DNA of 64,000 bases, taken from an actinobacterium LLX17 (lineage in GTDB: Bacteria > Actinomycetota > Actinomycetes > Propionibacteriales > Nocardioidaceae). Position 1 is the stretch's first letter; every line of letters begins with the position of its first letter. The position numbers and the translations under genes were made by a program. Below the pieces are notes generated by a model. That model saw only the letters and a list, made by a program, of their open reading frames with translations, had not been told where the DNA came from and made no database searches. Shown here in pieces: positions 17,258-29,675 of this stretch. The stretch covers positions 2,344,916 through 2,408,915 of the forward strand of contig KI301992.1 in the NCBI GenBank assembly GCA_000471045.1, in the 5' to 3' direction.

Positions 17258-17317
17258 AGATTTGCTGACTTCGCCACCAAATGGCATCCACCAGAAGGTG
17301 GCGAAGTCAGCAAATCT
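17258..17317. terminator. 21-bp perfect inverted repeat between convergent bioN and icd
   Basis: Arms at 17258-17278 and 17297-17317 are perfectly complementary over 21 bp with an 18-nt loop (starting AGATTTGCTGACTTCGCCAC on the plus strand). Pairing extends imperfectly outward. It sits exactly between two convergent genes, so it can act as a bidirectional terminator. There is no U-tract. The long perfect arms are also compatible with a small palindromic repeat element. Confidence 0.7.
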
Positions 17318-17325
17318 GGGAAGGG

Positions 17326-19557
<2,232 letters not shown>

Positions 19558-19583
19558 GGTCGCTCCGTTTCAGCCAAAGTTGT

Positions 19584-19600
19584 TTGACGTCAAGATATCT
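19584..19600. promoter_or_regulatory. Adjoining palindromes upstream of icd
   Basis: TTGACGTCAA and AGATATCT are perfect palindromes that share one base, about 27 bp before the icd GTG. They are AT-richer than the surroundings. This is the only notable feature in the 179-bp interval between icd and the divergent sensor kinase gene, apart from the kinase -10 at 19725-19730. Factor unknown. Confidence 0.35.
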
Positions 19601-19736
19601 CACGACGAGGGCTCCCCCGCCTCGCACCCACCGTCGCACCCCTCCCGGCACCTGTCGAGCCGGCGAGGACCGGGACTCAGGCGTTCTCCCGGAGTTCATC
19701 ATGGAGTTCATCGGCAGGCACCGGTAGCGTCCGAGC

Positions 19737-20870
19737 GTGGATGCCGTCGCGATCGTCGCCGTGGTCGTCGCCCTCGTGGGCGCGGTCGTGCTGACGACCG
19801 TCGTCCGCCGCTCGCGCCGGGACACGACCCTCGGCACCGCCGACGACCGCGCCACCTACGCCACGCTGCACACGGCGTCGCTCGCCGCCCCGGCGCTGCG
19901 CGCAGGTCTCGACCAGGACAGCGCGACCCGAGCCCTGCCCCACGTGCAGGCGCTGCTGGGGGCACCCACCGTCGCGATCACCGACACCACCGGAGCCCTC
20001 GCGCACGAGGGCCCTGGCGACCCCGCCGTCGCGATCGCCCTGGTCAGCGCCGCTCTGTCCGACGGGCGCAGCCAGGCCTCCGACGCCGCGATCGTCGCGC
20101 CGCTCTCGGTGGAGGGACGCGTGGTCGGCACCCTCGTCGTGCTGGCCGACCGCCCCTCCGCCGGACTTGCCCGCACCACGACCGAGGTGGCCCGCTGGAT
20201 GTCGAGCCAGCTCGAGCTCGGCGAGCTGGCCAGCTCACGCGCGGCGCTCATGGAGGCCGAGCTGCGGGCCCTCCGCGCACAGATCTCGCCGCACTTCATC
20301 TACAACTCCCTCGGCGCCATCGCGTCGTTCGTGCGCACCGACCCCGAGCGCGCGCGGCACCTGCTGCTGGAGTTCGCCGACTTCACCCGCTACTCCTTCC
20401 GCCAGCACGGCGAGTTCACGACCCTGGCCGAGGAGCTGCGCTCGATCGAGCGGTACCTCGTGCTGGAGAAGGCGCGCTTCGGCGACCGGCTACGGGTCAC
20501 GTCGCAGGTGGCGCCGGAGGTGCTGAACGTGACCCTGCCGTTCCTGGCGGTGCAGCCGCTGGTCGAGAACGCGGTGCGCCACGGCGTGGAGCCGAAGGAC
20601 GGACCGGGGCACGTCACGGTCGTCGCCCGCGACGCCGGCAGCGAGTGCCTCATCGAGATCGAGGACGACGGCGTCGGCAGCGATCCCGAGGTCGTGCGCG
20701 AGGCCCTCGCCGGGCGCGGCGCCGGCGGGTCGGTCGGGCTGGCCAACGTCGACTCGCGGCTGCGCGCCGTCTACGGCGACCATCACGGCATCATCGTGGA
20801 GACCGCCCCGGACCTGGGCACCAAGGTGACGCTGCGGGTCCCGAAGTTCTTGCCGCACACGGCGTCCTGA
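19737..20870 (+). CDS. LytS-type sensor histidine kinase
   Basis: This 377-residue kinase has a single N-terminal membrane helix (AIVAVVVALVGAVVLTTVV), then a GAF-like sensor (about 35-165). The His_kinase domain follows with QISPHFIYNSLGAIASFV (phosphoacceptor His) and an HATPase with IEDDGVGSDPE and GLANVDSRLRAVYG. It is shorter than LytS, lacking the five-helix 5TM domain. TAGCGT (19725-19730) ends 6 nt before the GTG, so it is leaderless. It pairs with the LytTR regulator that follows, next to an acetate-type symporter, and probably controls carboxylate uptake. Confidence 0.9.
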   Translation: MDAVAIVAVVVALVGAVVLTTVVRRSRRDTTLGTADDRATYATLHTASLAAPALRAGLDQDSATRALPHVQALLGAPTVAITDTTGALAHEGPGDPAVAIALVSAALSDGRSQASDAAIVAPLSVEGRVVGTLVVLADRPSAGLARTTTEVARWMSSQLELGELASSRAALMEAELRALRAQISPHFIYNSLGAIASFVRTDPERARHLLLEFADFTRYSFRQHGEFTTLAEELRSIERYLVLEKARFGDRLRVTSQVAPEVLNVTLPFLAVQPLVENAVRHGVEPKDGPGHVTVVARDAGSECLIEIEDDGVGSDPEVVREALAGRGAGGSVGLANVDSRLRAVYGDHHGIIVETAPDLGTKVTLRVPKFLPHTAS

Positions 20871-20886
20871 CACCTAGACTCCCGCC

Positions 20887-21612
20887 ATGCCCTCCCCCCT
20901 GCGCGTGCTGGTCGTCGACGACGAGCAGCCGGTGCTGGACGAGCTGGTCTGGCTGCTGGGCCGCGACGACCGCGTCGGCGACGTCCGCAGCGCCCGGTCC
21001 GGCACCGAGGCGCTGCGCCTGCTCGAGGCCGGCGACATCGACGTCGCGTTCCTCGACATCGCCATGCCGGGCCTCAGCGGACTCGAGATCGCGCGCCTGC
21101 TCGCCCGCTTCGCCGAGCCGCCGCGCATCGTCTTCGTCACCGCGCACGAGGCGCACGCCGTCGAGGCGTTCGAGATGAACGCGGTCGACTACCTGCTCAA
21201 GCCGGTGCGTGAGGAGCGTCTGCGCGAGAGCATCCGCCGCGCGTGCGAGAGCGAGCCTCCCCCCGGCGCCGACGACCGCATCGCGGTCGAGCTGGGTGGT
21301 GTCACGCGCTTCGTCGCCCGGTCGAGCGTCACCGACGTCGAGGCGCAGGGCGACTACGTGCGCCTGCACACCGTCGACGGATCGTCGCACCTGGTGCGCA
21401 TGACACTGAGCCACGTGGCCGACGCCTGGGCCGAGCACGGCTTCGTGCGCATCCACCGCAGCCATGTCGTCAATCGCGCCCACGTGCGCGAGGTGCGGCA
21501 GGCCGCCGGTCGCACCACCGTCGTGCTGCCCAAGGGCGAGGACCGGCTCGAGGTCGACGTGTCGCGACGGCACCACCGGGATCTACGCGACCTCCTGCCC
21601 GGGCAGGCATGA
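20887..21612 (+). CDS. LytR/AlgR-family response regulator
   Basis: This 241-residue protein has a receiver domain (phosphoacceptor Asp in DVAFLDIAMPG, Lys in DYLLKPVREER) and a C-terminal LytTR DNA-binding domain (EAQGDYVRLHT, FVRIHRSHVVNRAHV). TAGACT (20875-20880) ends 6 nt before the ATG, giving a separate leaderless start in addition to readthrough from the kinase gene. It shares ATGA with the next small gene. By analogy with kinase-regulator-symporter loci of other actinobacteria it activates the symporter gene. Confidence 0.92.
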   Translation: MPSPLRVLVVDDEQPVLDELVWLLGRDDRVGDVRSARSGTEALRLLEAGDIDVAFLDIAMPGLSGLEIARLLARFAEPPRIVFVTAHEAHAVEAFEMNAVDYLLKPVREERLRESIRRACESEPPPGADDRIAVELGGVTRFVARSSVTDVEAQGDYVRLHTVDGSSHLVRMTLSHVADAWAEHGFVRIHRSHVVNRAHVREVRQAAGRTTVVLPKGEDRLEVDVSRRHHRDLRDLLPGQA

Positions 21613-22010
21613 GCCACCCGGACCAGCCCCGCCACCGGGTGCGCATCACCAGCCCGATGGCTGGCGCACCGGCCCATCAACGACGCAGCGCCCGCGAGGA
21701 GATCGACGAGTCGACGGCGATGGGCGAGGTCTACGTGCGGTCGCTCGTGCGTGCCCAGCTACGGGCCGCCCTCGTGGTGATCGGTGCGGTCACGCTGACC
21801 ATCGGGGCGCTGCCGCTGCTGTTCTGGCACGCCGCACCGCTCCGTGAGGCGACCGTGGGACCGGTGCCGCTGGTCTGGCTCGTCCTGGGTGTCGGGGTCT
21901 ACCCGTGGGTGTGGTGGCTGGGCCACTCCTTCGTGCAGAGGGTCGAACGCAACGAGGCCCGCTTCGCGGCGCTCGTCGACTCACCGACCGAGCCGGACAT
22001 CGACCCATGA
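21609..22010 (+). CDS. Small membrane protein linked to the symporter
   Basis: This 133-residue protein has a cytoplasmic N-terminus and two membrane helices (LRAALVVIGAVTLTIGALPLLF and VPLVWLVLGVGVYPWVWWLG), then an acidic tail. Topology and position are like the DUF485 partners of ActP acetate permeases, but the sequence match is weak. The ATG overlaps the regulator stop and its own TGA overlaps a nine-codon mini-ORF that leads to the symporter. It probably assists or stabilises the symporter. Confidence 0.75.
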   Translation: MSHPDQPRHRVRITSPMAGAPAHQRRSAREEIDESTAMGEVYVRSLVRAQLRAALVVIGAVTLTIGALPLLFWHAAPLREATVGPVPLVWLVLGVGVYPWVWWLGHSFVQRVERNEARFAALVDSPTEPDIDP

Positions 22011-22045
22011 GTACCGAGGCGGAGGCCGACCCATGAGTACCGAGG
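22001..22045 (+). repeat. 26-bp spaced duplication of the symporter start region
   Basis: The 19-bp sequence CGACCCATGAGTACCGAGG occurs at 22001-22019 and again at 22027-22045, a 26-bp period. Each copy holds ATGAGTACCGAG, encoding MSTE. The first ATG overlaps the stop of the upstream gene and the second is the symporter start. The design matches the 26-bp repeats at 5926-5992. Confidence 0.85.
22007..22036 (+). CDS. Nine-codon mini-ORF before the symporter
   Basis: The predicted peptide is MSTEAEADP. The ATG overlaps the upstream TGA and its own TGA overlaps the symporter ATG (ATGA at both ends). GGCGGAGG within it provides the ribosome site for the symporter. It arises directly from the 26-bp duplication. 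Confidence 0.35.
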   Translation: MSTEAEADP

Positions 22046-23529
22046 TCGGGATCGCGGCCGTCGTGGTCGTCACGATCGCGACGCTGGGCATCGGCGCGAT
22101 CGGCATGCGGGTCAGCCGCACGACGAGCGACTTCTACGTGGCCTCGCGCACCGTCAGCCCGTGGTTGAACGCTTCGGCGATCGGCGGCGAGTACCTGTCG
22201 GCCGCGTCCTTCCTGGGCATCGCCGGCCTCGTGCTGGTCGCCGGGTCCGGCGTGCTCTGGTTCCCGATCGGGTGGACCACCGGCTACCTCCTGCTGCTCG
22301 TGCTCGTGGCGGCACCGTTGCGCCGGTCGGGGGCGTACACGATCCCCGACTTCGCGCAGCTGCGGCTGCAGTCGGCCACCGTGCGCAACGCCGCGAGCCT
22401 GCTGGTGGTGGCCGTCGGGTGGCTCTACCTGATGCCACAGTTCCAGGGGGCGGGACTGACCATCCGCACGGTCACCGACGGTCCGCGCTGGCTCGGTGTC
22501 GTGCTGGTGGCGGGCATCGTGACGGCGGTGGTCGCCTCGGGCGGCATGCGCTCGATCACCTTCGTGCAGGCCTTCCAGTACTGGCTCAAGCTGACCGCGC
22601 TGCTGGTGCCGCTGGTGTTCCTGGTCCTGGCCTGGCGGGGCGACGGGTCACCGACCCCGATCGACGCCGCCGACTGGACCCTCCCCTCGCCGGATCCCGG
22701 GGCGGCCGGCACCTACACGGTCTACGCGGTCCTCATCGCCACCTGCCTCGGCACGATGGGGCTGCCGCACGTCGTGGTGCGGTTCTACACCAACCCCGAC
22801 GGCCGAGCCGCGCGACGGACGACGCTGATCGTGCTGGGACTGCTGGGGTTCTTCTACCTGCTGCCCACCGCCTACGGGGCGCTCGGGCGGGTCTATGCGC
22901 TCGACCTGGTGGCGACCGGGCACGCCGACACCGTGGTGCTCGAGCTGCCGGCCCGGATGCTCGGCTCGGGCGCCGACGTGTTGGGCGCGCTGCTGGTCGC
23001 CGGCGCGTTCGCGGCCTTCCTGTCGACGTCGTCGGGTCTGACGATGGCGATCGCCGGCGTCGTCGGGCAGGAAATCAGTCGGCGTGGCTGGTTCGGTGGC
23101 CGGCTCACGGGAGTGCCGGCGCTGCGCCTGGCCACCGTGCTGTGCGTCCTGCCACCCCTGGCGATGTCGCTCGCCGCGGACGAGCTGCCCGTCGCGACGT
23201 CGGTGACGTTCGCCTTCGCCCTCGCCGCGTCGACCTTCTGCCCGCTGCTGGTGCTGGGCATCTGGTGGCGCGGGCTCACGACCCCCGGGGCCGTCGCGGG
23301 GCTCGTCGGCGGCGGACTGGCCGGCGCCCTTGCCCCGCTCATCACGATCACGGTCGAGCCGACCGGGTGGCTCGGCGTCGTCCTCTCGCAACCAGCGGCC
23401 TGGACCGTTCCGCTGGGCTTCGCCCTGATGATCGGGGTCTCCCTGGCGACCCCGAACCACCGGCCGGCCGACGTCGCCCGCACGTTCGCCCGGCTGCACA
23501 CCCCCGAGGCGCCCACCCGCCTCACCTGA
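22033..23529 (+). CDS. Sodium/solute symporter, acetate/monocarboxylate type (ActP/MctC-like)
   Basis: This 498-residue SSS-family permease has about 13 hydrophobic helices. DFYVASRTVSPWLNASAIGGEYLSAASFLG (in two parts) is the ActP-type sodium-site region, and YTIPDFAQLRL and MGLPHVVVRFYT are conserved. It imports acetate or related monocarboxylates with sodium or protons. The ATG at 22033 is chosen because it is coupled by ATGA to the mini-ORF. acs follows 226 bp downstream, so uptake and activation of acetate are side by side. It is probably controlled by the LytS/LytR pair upstream. Confidence 0.9.
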   Translation: MSTEVGIAAVVVVTIATLGIGAIGMRVSRTTSDFYVASRTVSPWLNASAIGGEYLSAASFLGIAGLVLVAGSGVLWFPIGWTTGYLLLLVLVAAPLRRSGAYTIPDFAQLRLQSATVRNAASLLVVAVGWLYLMPQFQGAGLTIRTVTDGPRWLGVVLVAGIVTAVVASGGMRSITFVQAFQYWLKLTALLVPLVFLVLAWRGDGSPTPIDAADWTLPSPDPGAAGTYTVYAVLIATCLGTMGLPHVVVRFYTNPDGRAARRTTLIVLGLLGFFYLLPTAYGALGRVYALDLVATGHADTVVLELPARMLGSGADVLGALLVAGAFAAFLSTSSGLTMAIAGVVGQEISRRGWFGGRLTGVPALRLATVLCVLPPLAMSLAADELPVATSVTFAFALAASTFCPLLVLGIWWRGLTTPGAVAGLVGGGLAGALAPLITITVEPTGWLGVVLSQPAAWTVPLGFALMIGVSLATPNHRPADVARTFARLHTPEAPTRLT

Positions 23530-23620
23530 GCGTCGCCGTTCGTCGCGCCGATCCGACCGCTCGTCGCATGCCGTTCACCAGCCGCCGCCGCGCCCCCCGG
23601 CCTCATCGCCGGACCGCTGT

Positions 23621-23657
23621 TGTGAACTGGCGCACACCCGGTCACGCTTCCTAGCGT
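23621..23657 (+). promoter_or_regulatory. acs promoter with Crp/GlxR-like site
   Basis: TGTGAACTGGCGCACA (23621-23636) matches TGTGA-N6-TCACA except for one base. A TAGCGT -10 lies at 23652-23657, so the site would be centred about 36 bp before the start of transcription. A crp gene is at 30541-31218 in this window. The remainder of the 226-bp gap shows nothing else clear; the mRNA leader would be about 90 nt. Confidence 0.55.
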
Positions 23658-23754
23658 GGCCAGCGGGGTGCCCCCCGCAACGATGACGCAACCGGCCTCG
23701 CAGGATGCTGTGAGGTGGACCACCATGGAGCAGTACCCCCTGACAGGAGTGATC

Positions 23755-25713
<1,959 letters not shown>

Positions 25714-25722
<9 letters not shown>

Positions 25723-25752
25723 GCTGGACGACTGAGCTGGACGACTGGGTTC
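25714..25752 (+). repeat. 13-bp tandem triplication across the acs stop codon
   Basis: GACGACTGAGCTG occurs at 25714-25726 and 25727-25739, with a diverged third copy (GACGACTGGGTTC) at 25740-25752. The first copy contains the acs TGA, so the duplication repeats the stop codon without changing the protein. It is a likely replication-slippage product. Confidence 0.85.
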
Positions 25753-25802
25753 TTCTCAGGCTGTCTCATCACCGTCTCAGACCGGCCGGGCACGGTGGAT
25801 GC

Positions 25803-25946
25803 ATGGAACCTGACCAGCATCCCCGTGCCCGTGCCGTGTCCCTGCGTCCTGAGCGGCCGGTCCGGCGCGACCTCGTGGCGGCCGTCGCCGTGCTGGCGAC
25901 CATCGGTCTCGTCGACGCGGTGACGCGCTTCACCAGTCTGTTCTGA
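25803..25946 (+). CDS. Small hypothetical membrane protein, 47 residues
   Basis: An ATG ORF encodes a basic N-terminus (RPERPVRRD) and one hydrophobic helix (LVAAVAVLATIGLVDAV), ending TRFTSLF. Codons have strong GC bias at third positions, like real genes here. No ribosome site is convincing. It lies between acs and the holin-like gene in the same direction. A single-pass inner-membrane peptide is the best description; no family is recognised. Confidence 0.4.
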   Translation: MEPDQHPRARAVSLRPERPVRRDLVAAVAVLATIGLVDAVTRFTSLF

Positions 25947-25998
25947 GGTCCTGCTCCACCGGATGCACGCTCGGGTCGACCACTTGTAGGCTCGCAGC

Positions 25999-26433
25999 AT
26001 GAGCGCCCCCCACCAGAACACTGCGGTCACGCCTGTCGAGGACCCGACCATCGGCCGCCTCGTCGCTGACGCCACCCGTGACATCTCGGCGCTGGTGCAG
26101 TCGGAGATCGCCTTGGCGAAGGCCGAGCTCCGCTTCAGCGTGAAGGCGGGCGTGCTGGGCAGCCTGATGTTCGCGCTCGCCGGCTTCATCGGCCTGCTGG
26201 TCGTCATCATGCTGTCGTTCGCGGCGGCCTACTTCCTGACCATGACCGGCCTGCACGCCGCGTGGGCGTTCCTCATCGTCGCGGGCGCCTACGTGCTGCT
26301 CGCGGCGCTGCTGGTGGTGCTGGGCATCGGCCGGATGAAGAAGATCAAGGCTCCCGAGCAGACCATCGCCACCGCCAAGGAGATCCCGGGCGCCCTGAAG
26401 GGCCAGCGCGCCAGCCGGGGCGAGTCGCTCTAG
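25999..26433 (+). CDS. Holin-superfamily-like membrane protein (Phage_holin_3_6)
   Basis: This 144-residue protein has an amphipathic N-terminus (RLVADATRDISALVQSEIALAKAEL), typical of this family, and two membrane helices (LMFALAGFIGLLVVIMLSFA and AWAFLIVAGAYVLLAALLVV), then a basic tail. These chromosomal proteins are not phage lysis genes in most actinobacteria. A counterpart lies near acs and marP in mycobacteria. TAGGCT (25987-25992) ends 6 nt before the ATG, so it is leaderless. It overlaps the convergent gene by 4 bp. Confidence 0.85.
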   Translation: MSAPHQNTAVTPVEDPTIGRLVADATRDISALVQSEIALAKAELRFSVKAGVLGSLMFALAGFIGLLVVIMLSFAAAYFLTMTGLHAAWAFLIVAGAYVLLAALLVVLGIGRMKKIKAPEQTIATAKEIPGALKGQRASRGESL

Positions 26434-27260
26434 CCGCGGCGGCCGGCGACGGCCGACCCGATCATCCCCACGACGGCCACGACCGCCCCGACGACGGCCG
26501 TGACGACGAGCCAGTCGTCCAACGATGCCGTGGCCGCATCGACGACGGCGCCACCGACGGCAGCGGCCAGCCCGTCGGACTGCAACGTTGCCGCGCCGCT
26601 CGCGAGCTCGGCACCCACCCAGACCGCGGCCGCCGCCAGCACGGCACCAACGCCGAGCCAGGCGAGAGCACCCAGGCGCCGGCGCGCGGCCAGCAGCGAG
26701 ACCACGGCGCCCACGACCGCGACCGCCGCAGCGACACGCCACGCCGTGTCCGCCTGCTCGGCGCGCTGCACGGCGCGCTGGACTGCTGGGTCGTCGAGCG
26801 TGACGCTGCCACCGGTCTCGCCGGCGCGCACGCCCACCGCGTCGGCCACGACGGCGACCAGCGGACCGGGTGTGACGACGAAGCCCGGCGGGGTGACCTC
26901 GGGGTCGGCGAACATCGCCTGCCACGAGAGGCGCTGCGACTCGGCCCAGGCGTCGACGGCCTGGTCGGTCTTCAGCACCTCGTCGGCAGCCGCCTCGACC
27001 TCGGACCGCACGTCGGGCACCGCGGAGGACGGGATGCCGTTCTGCTCGGCGAGGTCGCGGGCCGAGGCATCGAGCTGGTCGGCCACGGAGGAGATCAGCT
27101 GGCCGCGGGTCTCCTCGTCCTCGAGCAGCGATCGGCTCAGGGCGACGTAACCGTCCTCCTCCGCGACGTTGCGGTCGACCCAGGCGGCCGGCAGCGCCAC
27201 GGCCAAGGCCACCACGGCGATCAGCCCGGCGAGCAGCGACAGCAACGACCTCACGTGCAC
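26430..27260 (-). CDS. Conserved hypothetical membrane protein
   Basis: This 276-residue protein has an N-terminal membrane helix (LSLLAGLIAVVALAVALPAAWV), an outer-facing helical domain of about 110 residues (30-140), two further helices (about 150-190), and a last helix (VVTAVVGAVVAVVGMIGSAVA). The external domain is rich in Glu/Asp and lacks recognisable motifs. Its start overlaps the marP stop by 10 nt, so it is translated with the protease and may be part of the same envelope stress function. Function unknown. Confidence 0.8.
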   Translation of the reverse strand: MHVRSLLSLLAGLIAVVALAVALPAAWVDRNVAEEDGYVALSRSLLEDEETRGQLISSVADQLDASARDLAEQNGIPSSAVPDVRSEVEAAADEVLKTDQAVDAWAESQRLSWQAMFADPEVTPPGFVVTPGPLVAVVADAVGVRAGETGGSVTLDDPAVQRAVQRAEQADTAWRVAAAVAVVGAVVSLLAARRRLGALAWLGVGAVLAAAAVWVGAELASGAATLQSDGLAAAVGGAVVDAATASLDDWLVVTAVVGAVVAVVGMIGSAVAGRRG

Positions 27261-28420
27261 TCACCCGTGTCGACGGCCGCCGAGCTCCGCACCCCGGCCT
27301 GCGCCGAGTCCGCGACCTGGGCCGCGGTGAGGGCGTAGCCCGTGGAGTCGTCGGTGACGGAGGCGGCGAAGATGACTCCGAGCACCTGCCCCTCGGTGGA
27401 GACCAGCGGACCGCCGGAGTTGCCCGAGCGGACGAGACCGCGAATCGAGTACGACTGGCGCAGGTGCTCGCCCTGGTCGTAGATGTCGGGGCTCCTCAGG
27501 CGAATCTCCTCGCGAATGCGGGCGGACTGCGCGTCGAACGGCCCGTTGCCGGGGAAGCCGAGGACCGCCGCGTCCTGGCCGTCCTCGCCGTTCTCGTCGA
27601 ACTCGAGGGCCGGGAGGTCGAGGTCGACGGCCAGCACCGCGACGTCGAGCGCCGGGTCGAAGAGGACGACGGTGGCCGAGCGGCGACCGTCCTCGGTCAC
27701 GACCGACGGGCGGTCGACCCCGGCCACGACGTGGGCGTTGGTCATGACCCGCTCGGCGGCGTACACGAAGCCGGACCCCTCCACGCCGCGTCCGCACTCG
27801 GTGTCGCCCAGGATCTTGACGACCGAGCCGGCGGCCGCCTGCACGCCGGGCAGCTGCAGCGTCGCGGGATCGGGCGGGCCGATCCGGACGATGTCCTCGC
27901 TGTCGAACGGGTCGAGGTAGCGCGGGAAGAGGTTGGCGTCGATGACGCCGCTGAACGAGCGCAGCACGTTCGACGCGGCGGGCGGCATGACGCCGTCGAC
28001 GGTGCCCATGATCGAGGAGCTGCGACTGGCCTGCGCCAGGTAGGGCACAGAGGTGCCGCTGACGGCGTAGCCGAGCGCCCACGACACCACGAGCACCGAG
28101 ACGACGCTCAGCGCACCGCCGCCGACCGCGTCCAGTGCGCGCCCGGCCGGCGAGCGGATCGTGCGTCGCAGGTCGGTGCCGATGACGGTGCCGGCGATCT
28201 GTCCGCCCGCTGCGGCCAGCACCACCAGCCCCAGGGCGATGAGCGACGACGCCAGGCTCGGTTCGTCCGGCGAGACGATGCGCGGCACGACCAGCACCGC
28301 GAGCAGGCCGCAGACGAACAGTCCGACCGTCGCCGCCAGGTTGGCCACGAAGCCCTGCACGACGCCCGAGACCGCGAAGGCCAGGGCGACGACGATGATG
28401 ACGAGGTCGAGCGAGTTCAT
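27251..28420 (-). CDS. marP: MarP-like membrane serine protease
   Basis: This 389-residue protein has four N-terminal membrane helices (CvpA-like, about 1-130) and a chymotrypsin-fold protease domain. The triad is visible: His in MTNAHVV, Asp in DPALDVAVL, Ser in RSGNSGGPL. Cys in ILGDTECGRG and in the terminal TGEC match the disulfide that stabilises mycobacterial MarP (Rv3671c), an acid-resistance protease acting in the periplasm. The ATG at 28420 overlaps the Nudix gene stop by 4 nt. The gene order Nudix-marP is that of mycobacteria. Confidence 0.92.
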   Translation of the reverse strand: MNSLDLVIIVVALAFAVSGVVQGFVANLAATVGLFVCGLLAVLVVPRIVSPDEPSLASSLIALGLVVLAAAGGQIAGTVIGTDLRRTIRSPAGRALDAVGGGALSVVSVLVVSWALGYAVSGTSVPYLAQASRSSSIMGTVDGVMPPAASNVLRSFSGVIDANLFPRYLDPFDSEDIVRIGPPDPATLQLPGVQAAAGSVVKILGDTECGRGVEGSGFVYAAERVMTNAHVVAGVDRPSVVTEDGRRSATVVLFDPALDVAVLAVDLDLPALEFDENGEDGQDAAVLGFPGNGPFDAQSARIREEIRLRSPDIYDQGEHLRQSYSIRGLVRSGNSGGPLVSTEGQVLGVIFAASVTDDSTGYALTAAQVADSAQAGVRSSAAVDTGECT

Positions 28421-29076
28421 CGCATCTCCGGCAGCTCGCGCTCGTCGGACTCGTCCCAGGGCAGCTCCCACCCGATGGCGTGAAACAGCCGCGAGACGAT
28501 GCCGCCGGTGAAGCCCCAGAGCGGGACCTCGGTGCCGATGTCGAACGCCGGCCCCTTCCACCCGCTGGGGTGGACGATGCTGAAGCGGTTGTCGGGGTCG
28601 AGCAGGTCGGCGATGGGCTGGTGCAGCACGCGCGCCACCTCGGCGTCGGAGACGGGGTGCAACGTGCGCGGCTCGCGCCAGTACGCCAGCACCGGGGTGA
28701 CGGCGAAGTTGCTGGGCGGCACCCACAGCGTGGGCAGTGCGCCGAAGACGTCGACCGTCTCGGGCTCGAGCCCGACTTCCTCCTCGGCCTCGCGCAGCGC
28801 CGTGACGACGGCGCCGTCGACGCCCGTGCCGTCGTCCGGATCGGCGCCGCCGCCGGGGAACGAGACCTGTCCTGCGTGGTGCCGAAGGGTGGCCGCACGC
28901 TGGGTCAGCAACACCTCGGGTCCGCGGTGCCCCTCAGCGAAGAGCATCAGCACCGCCGCCGGACGAGCATCGGCGGGCGGGCTGTAGGCGTGCGGCGAGA
29001 TCTGCTCGGCGGGGATGCTCGAGGCGAGGTCGGCCAGGGGCCGGAGCCACTCCGGCAGGTGGGCGGACGGCGTCAC
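28417..29076 (-). CDS. Nudix hydrolase, CoA pyrophosphatase type
   Basis: This 219-residue protein has LLTQRAATLRHHAGQVSFPGG, the CoA-specific extension, joined to the Nudix box with its REAEEEVGLE core. These match NudL/YeaB-type enzymes that cleave CoA to 3',5'-ADP and 4'-phosphopantetheine. The counterpart is Rv3672c. It overlaps both the TlpA gene (ATG of Nudix with TGA of TlpA) and marP by 4 nt, so all are translated from one mRNA. Confidence 0.9.
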   Translation of the reverse strand: MTPSAHLPEWLRPLADLASSIPAEQISPHAYSPPADARPAAVLMLFAEGHRGPEVLLTQRAATLRHHAGQVSFPGGGADPDDGTGVDGAVVTALREAEEEVGLEPETVDVFGALPTLWVPPSNFAVTPVLAYWREPRTLHPVSDAEVARVLHQPIADLLDPDNRFSIVHPSGWKGPAFDIGTEVPLWGFTGGIVSRLFHAIGWELPWDESDERELPEMR

Positions 29077-29675
29077 TGGTCCACCTCCAGCTGCTCGGCG
29101 ATGTCGTCGACGAGATCACCGTAGTCGCGGTAGGGGGTGGTCTGGGAGCCGACGATCTCGCCGTCGTCCATGAAGACCGTGGTGGGCAGGCCCCGGAGCC
29201 CCAACGGGACCCGCAGCAGGCTCCGCCGGTCGGCCACCTGGGGGTAGGTCACCTCGGAGTCACGCGCGAGGGCCAAGGCGTCGGCCGGGTTGTCGTCGGC
29301 GAACAGGACGCCGACGAACTGCACGCGCCCCTCGTACTCGCGCGCCGCGCGGGCGAGCAGCGGCAGCTCCTCGCGGCACGGCTCGCACCAGTGCGCCCAG
29401 ACGTTGACGACCACCGGACCGTCGAAGTCCGCCAGCGTCACCGCCTCGCCACTCGTGACGCAGAGCAGGTCGATGCCCGCGAGGTCGTCGCCCTTGCCAG
29501 GGCTGCCGTTCCCGCCCGAGGGGCAGTCGGCGAGTCCTGCGTCGCGCGCGGCGGCCTGGACCGTCGCGTCGATGTCGGCACCGGGGGCGTCCGGGGTGGC
29601 CGGCTCCGGCGCGCACGCGGCCAGCAGAGCGCCAGTCAGCGAGGCGGCGCCCAGCAGCGCACCCAGCCGCTTCAT
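29073..29675 (-). CDS. TlpA-family thiol-disulfide lipoprotein
   Basis: This 200-residue protein has a lipoprotein signal ([13 protein letters not shown], lipobox Cys21) and a thioredoxin-fold domain with the active site [11 protein letters not shown], the cis-Pro region [11 protein letters not shown] and VVVNVWAHW. It is expected on the outer face of the membrane, reducing or oxidising disulfides; MarP, encoded in the same operon, has a disulfide. The counterpart is Rv3673c. The ATG overlaps the nth stop (ATGA). Confidence 0.9.
   Translation of the reverse strand: MKRLGALLGAASLTGALLAACAPEPATPDAPGADIDATVQAAARDAGLADCPSGGNGSPGKGDDLAGIDLLCVTSGEAVTLADFDGPVVVNVWAHWCEPCREELPLLARAAREYEGRVQFVGVLFADDNPADALALARDSEVTYPQVADRRSLLRVPLGLRGLPTTVFMDDGEIVGSQTTPYRDYGDLVDDIAEQLEVDQ

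Noticed and set aside
25999..26433. Prophage remnant because of the holin-like protein
   Set aside because: No other phage gene is near, and the protein is a chromosomal family found at the same place in mycobacteria.
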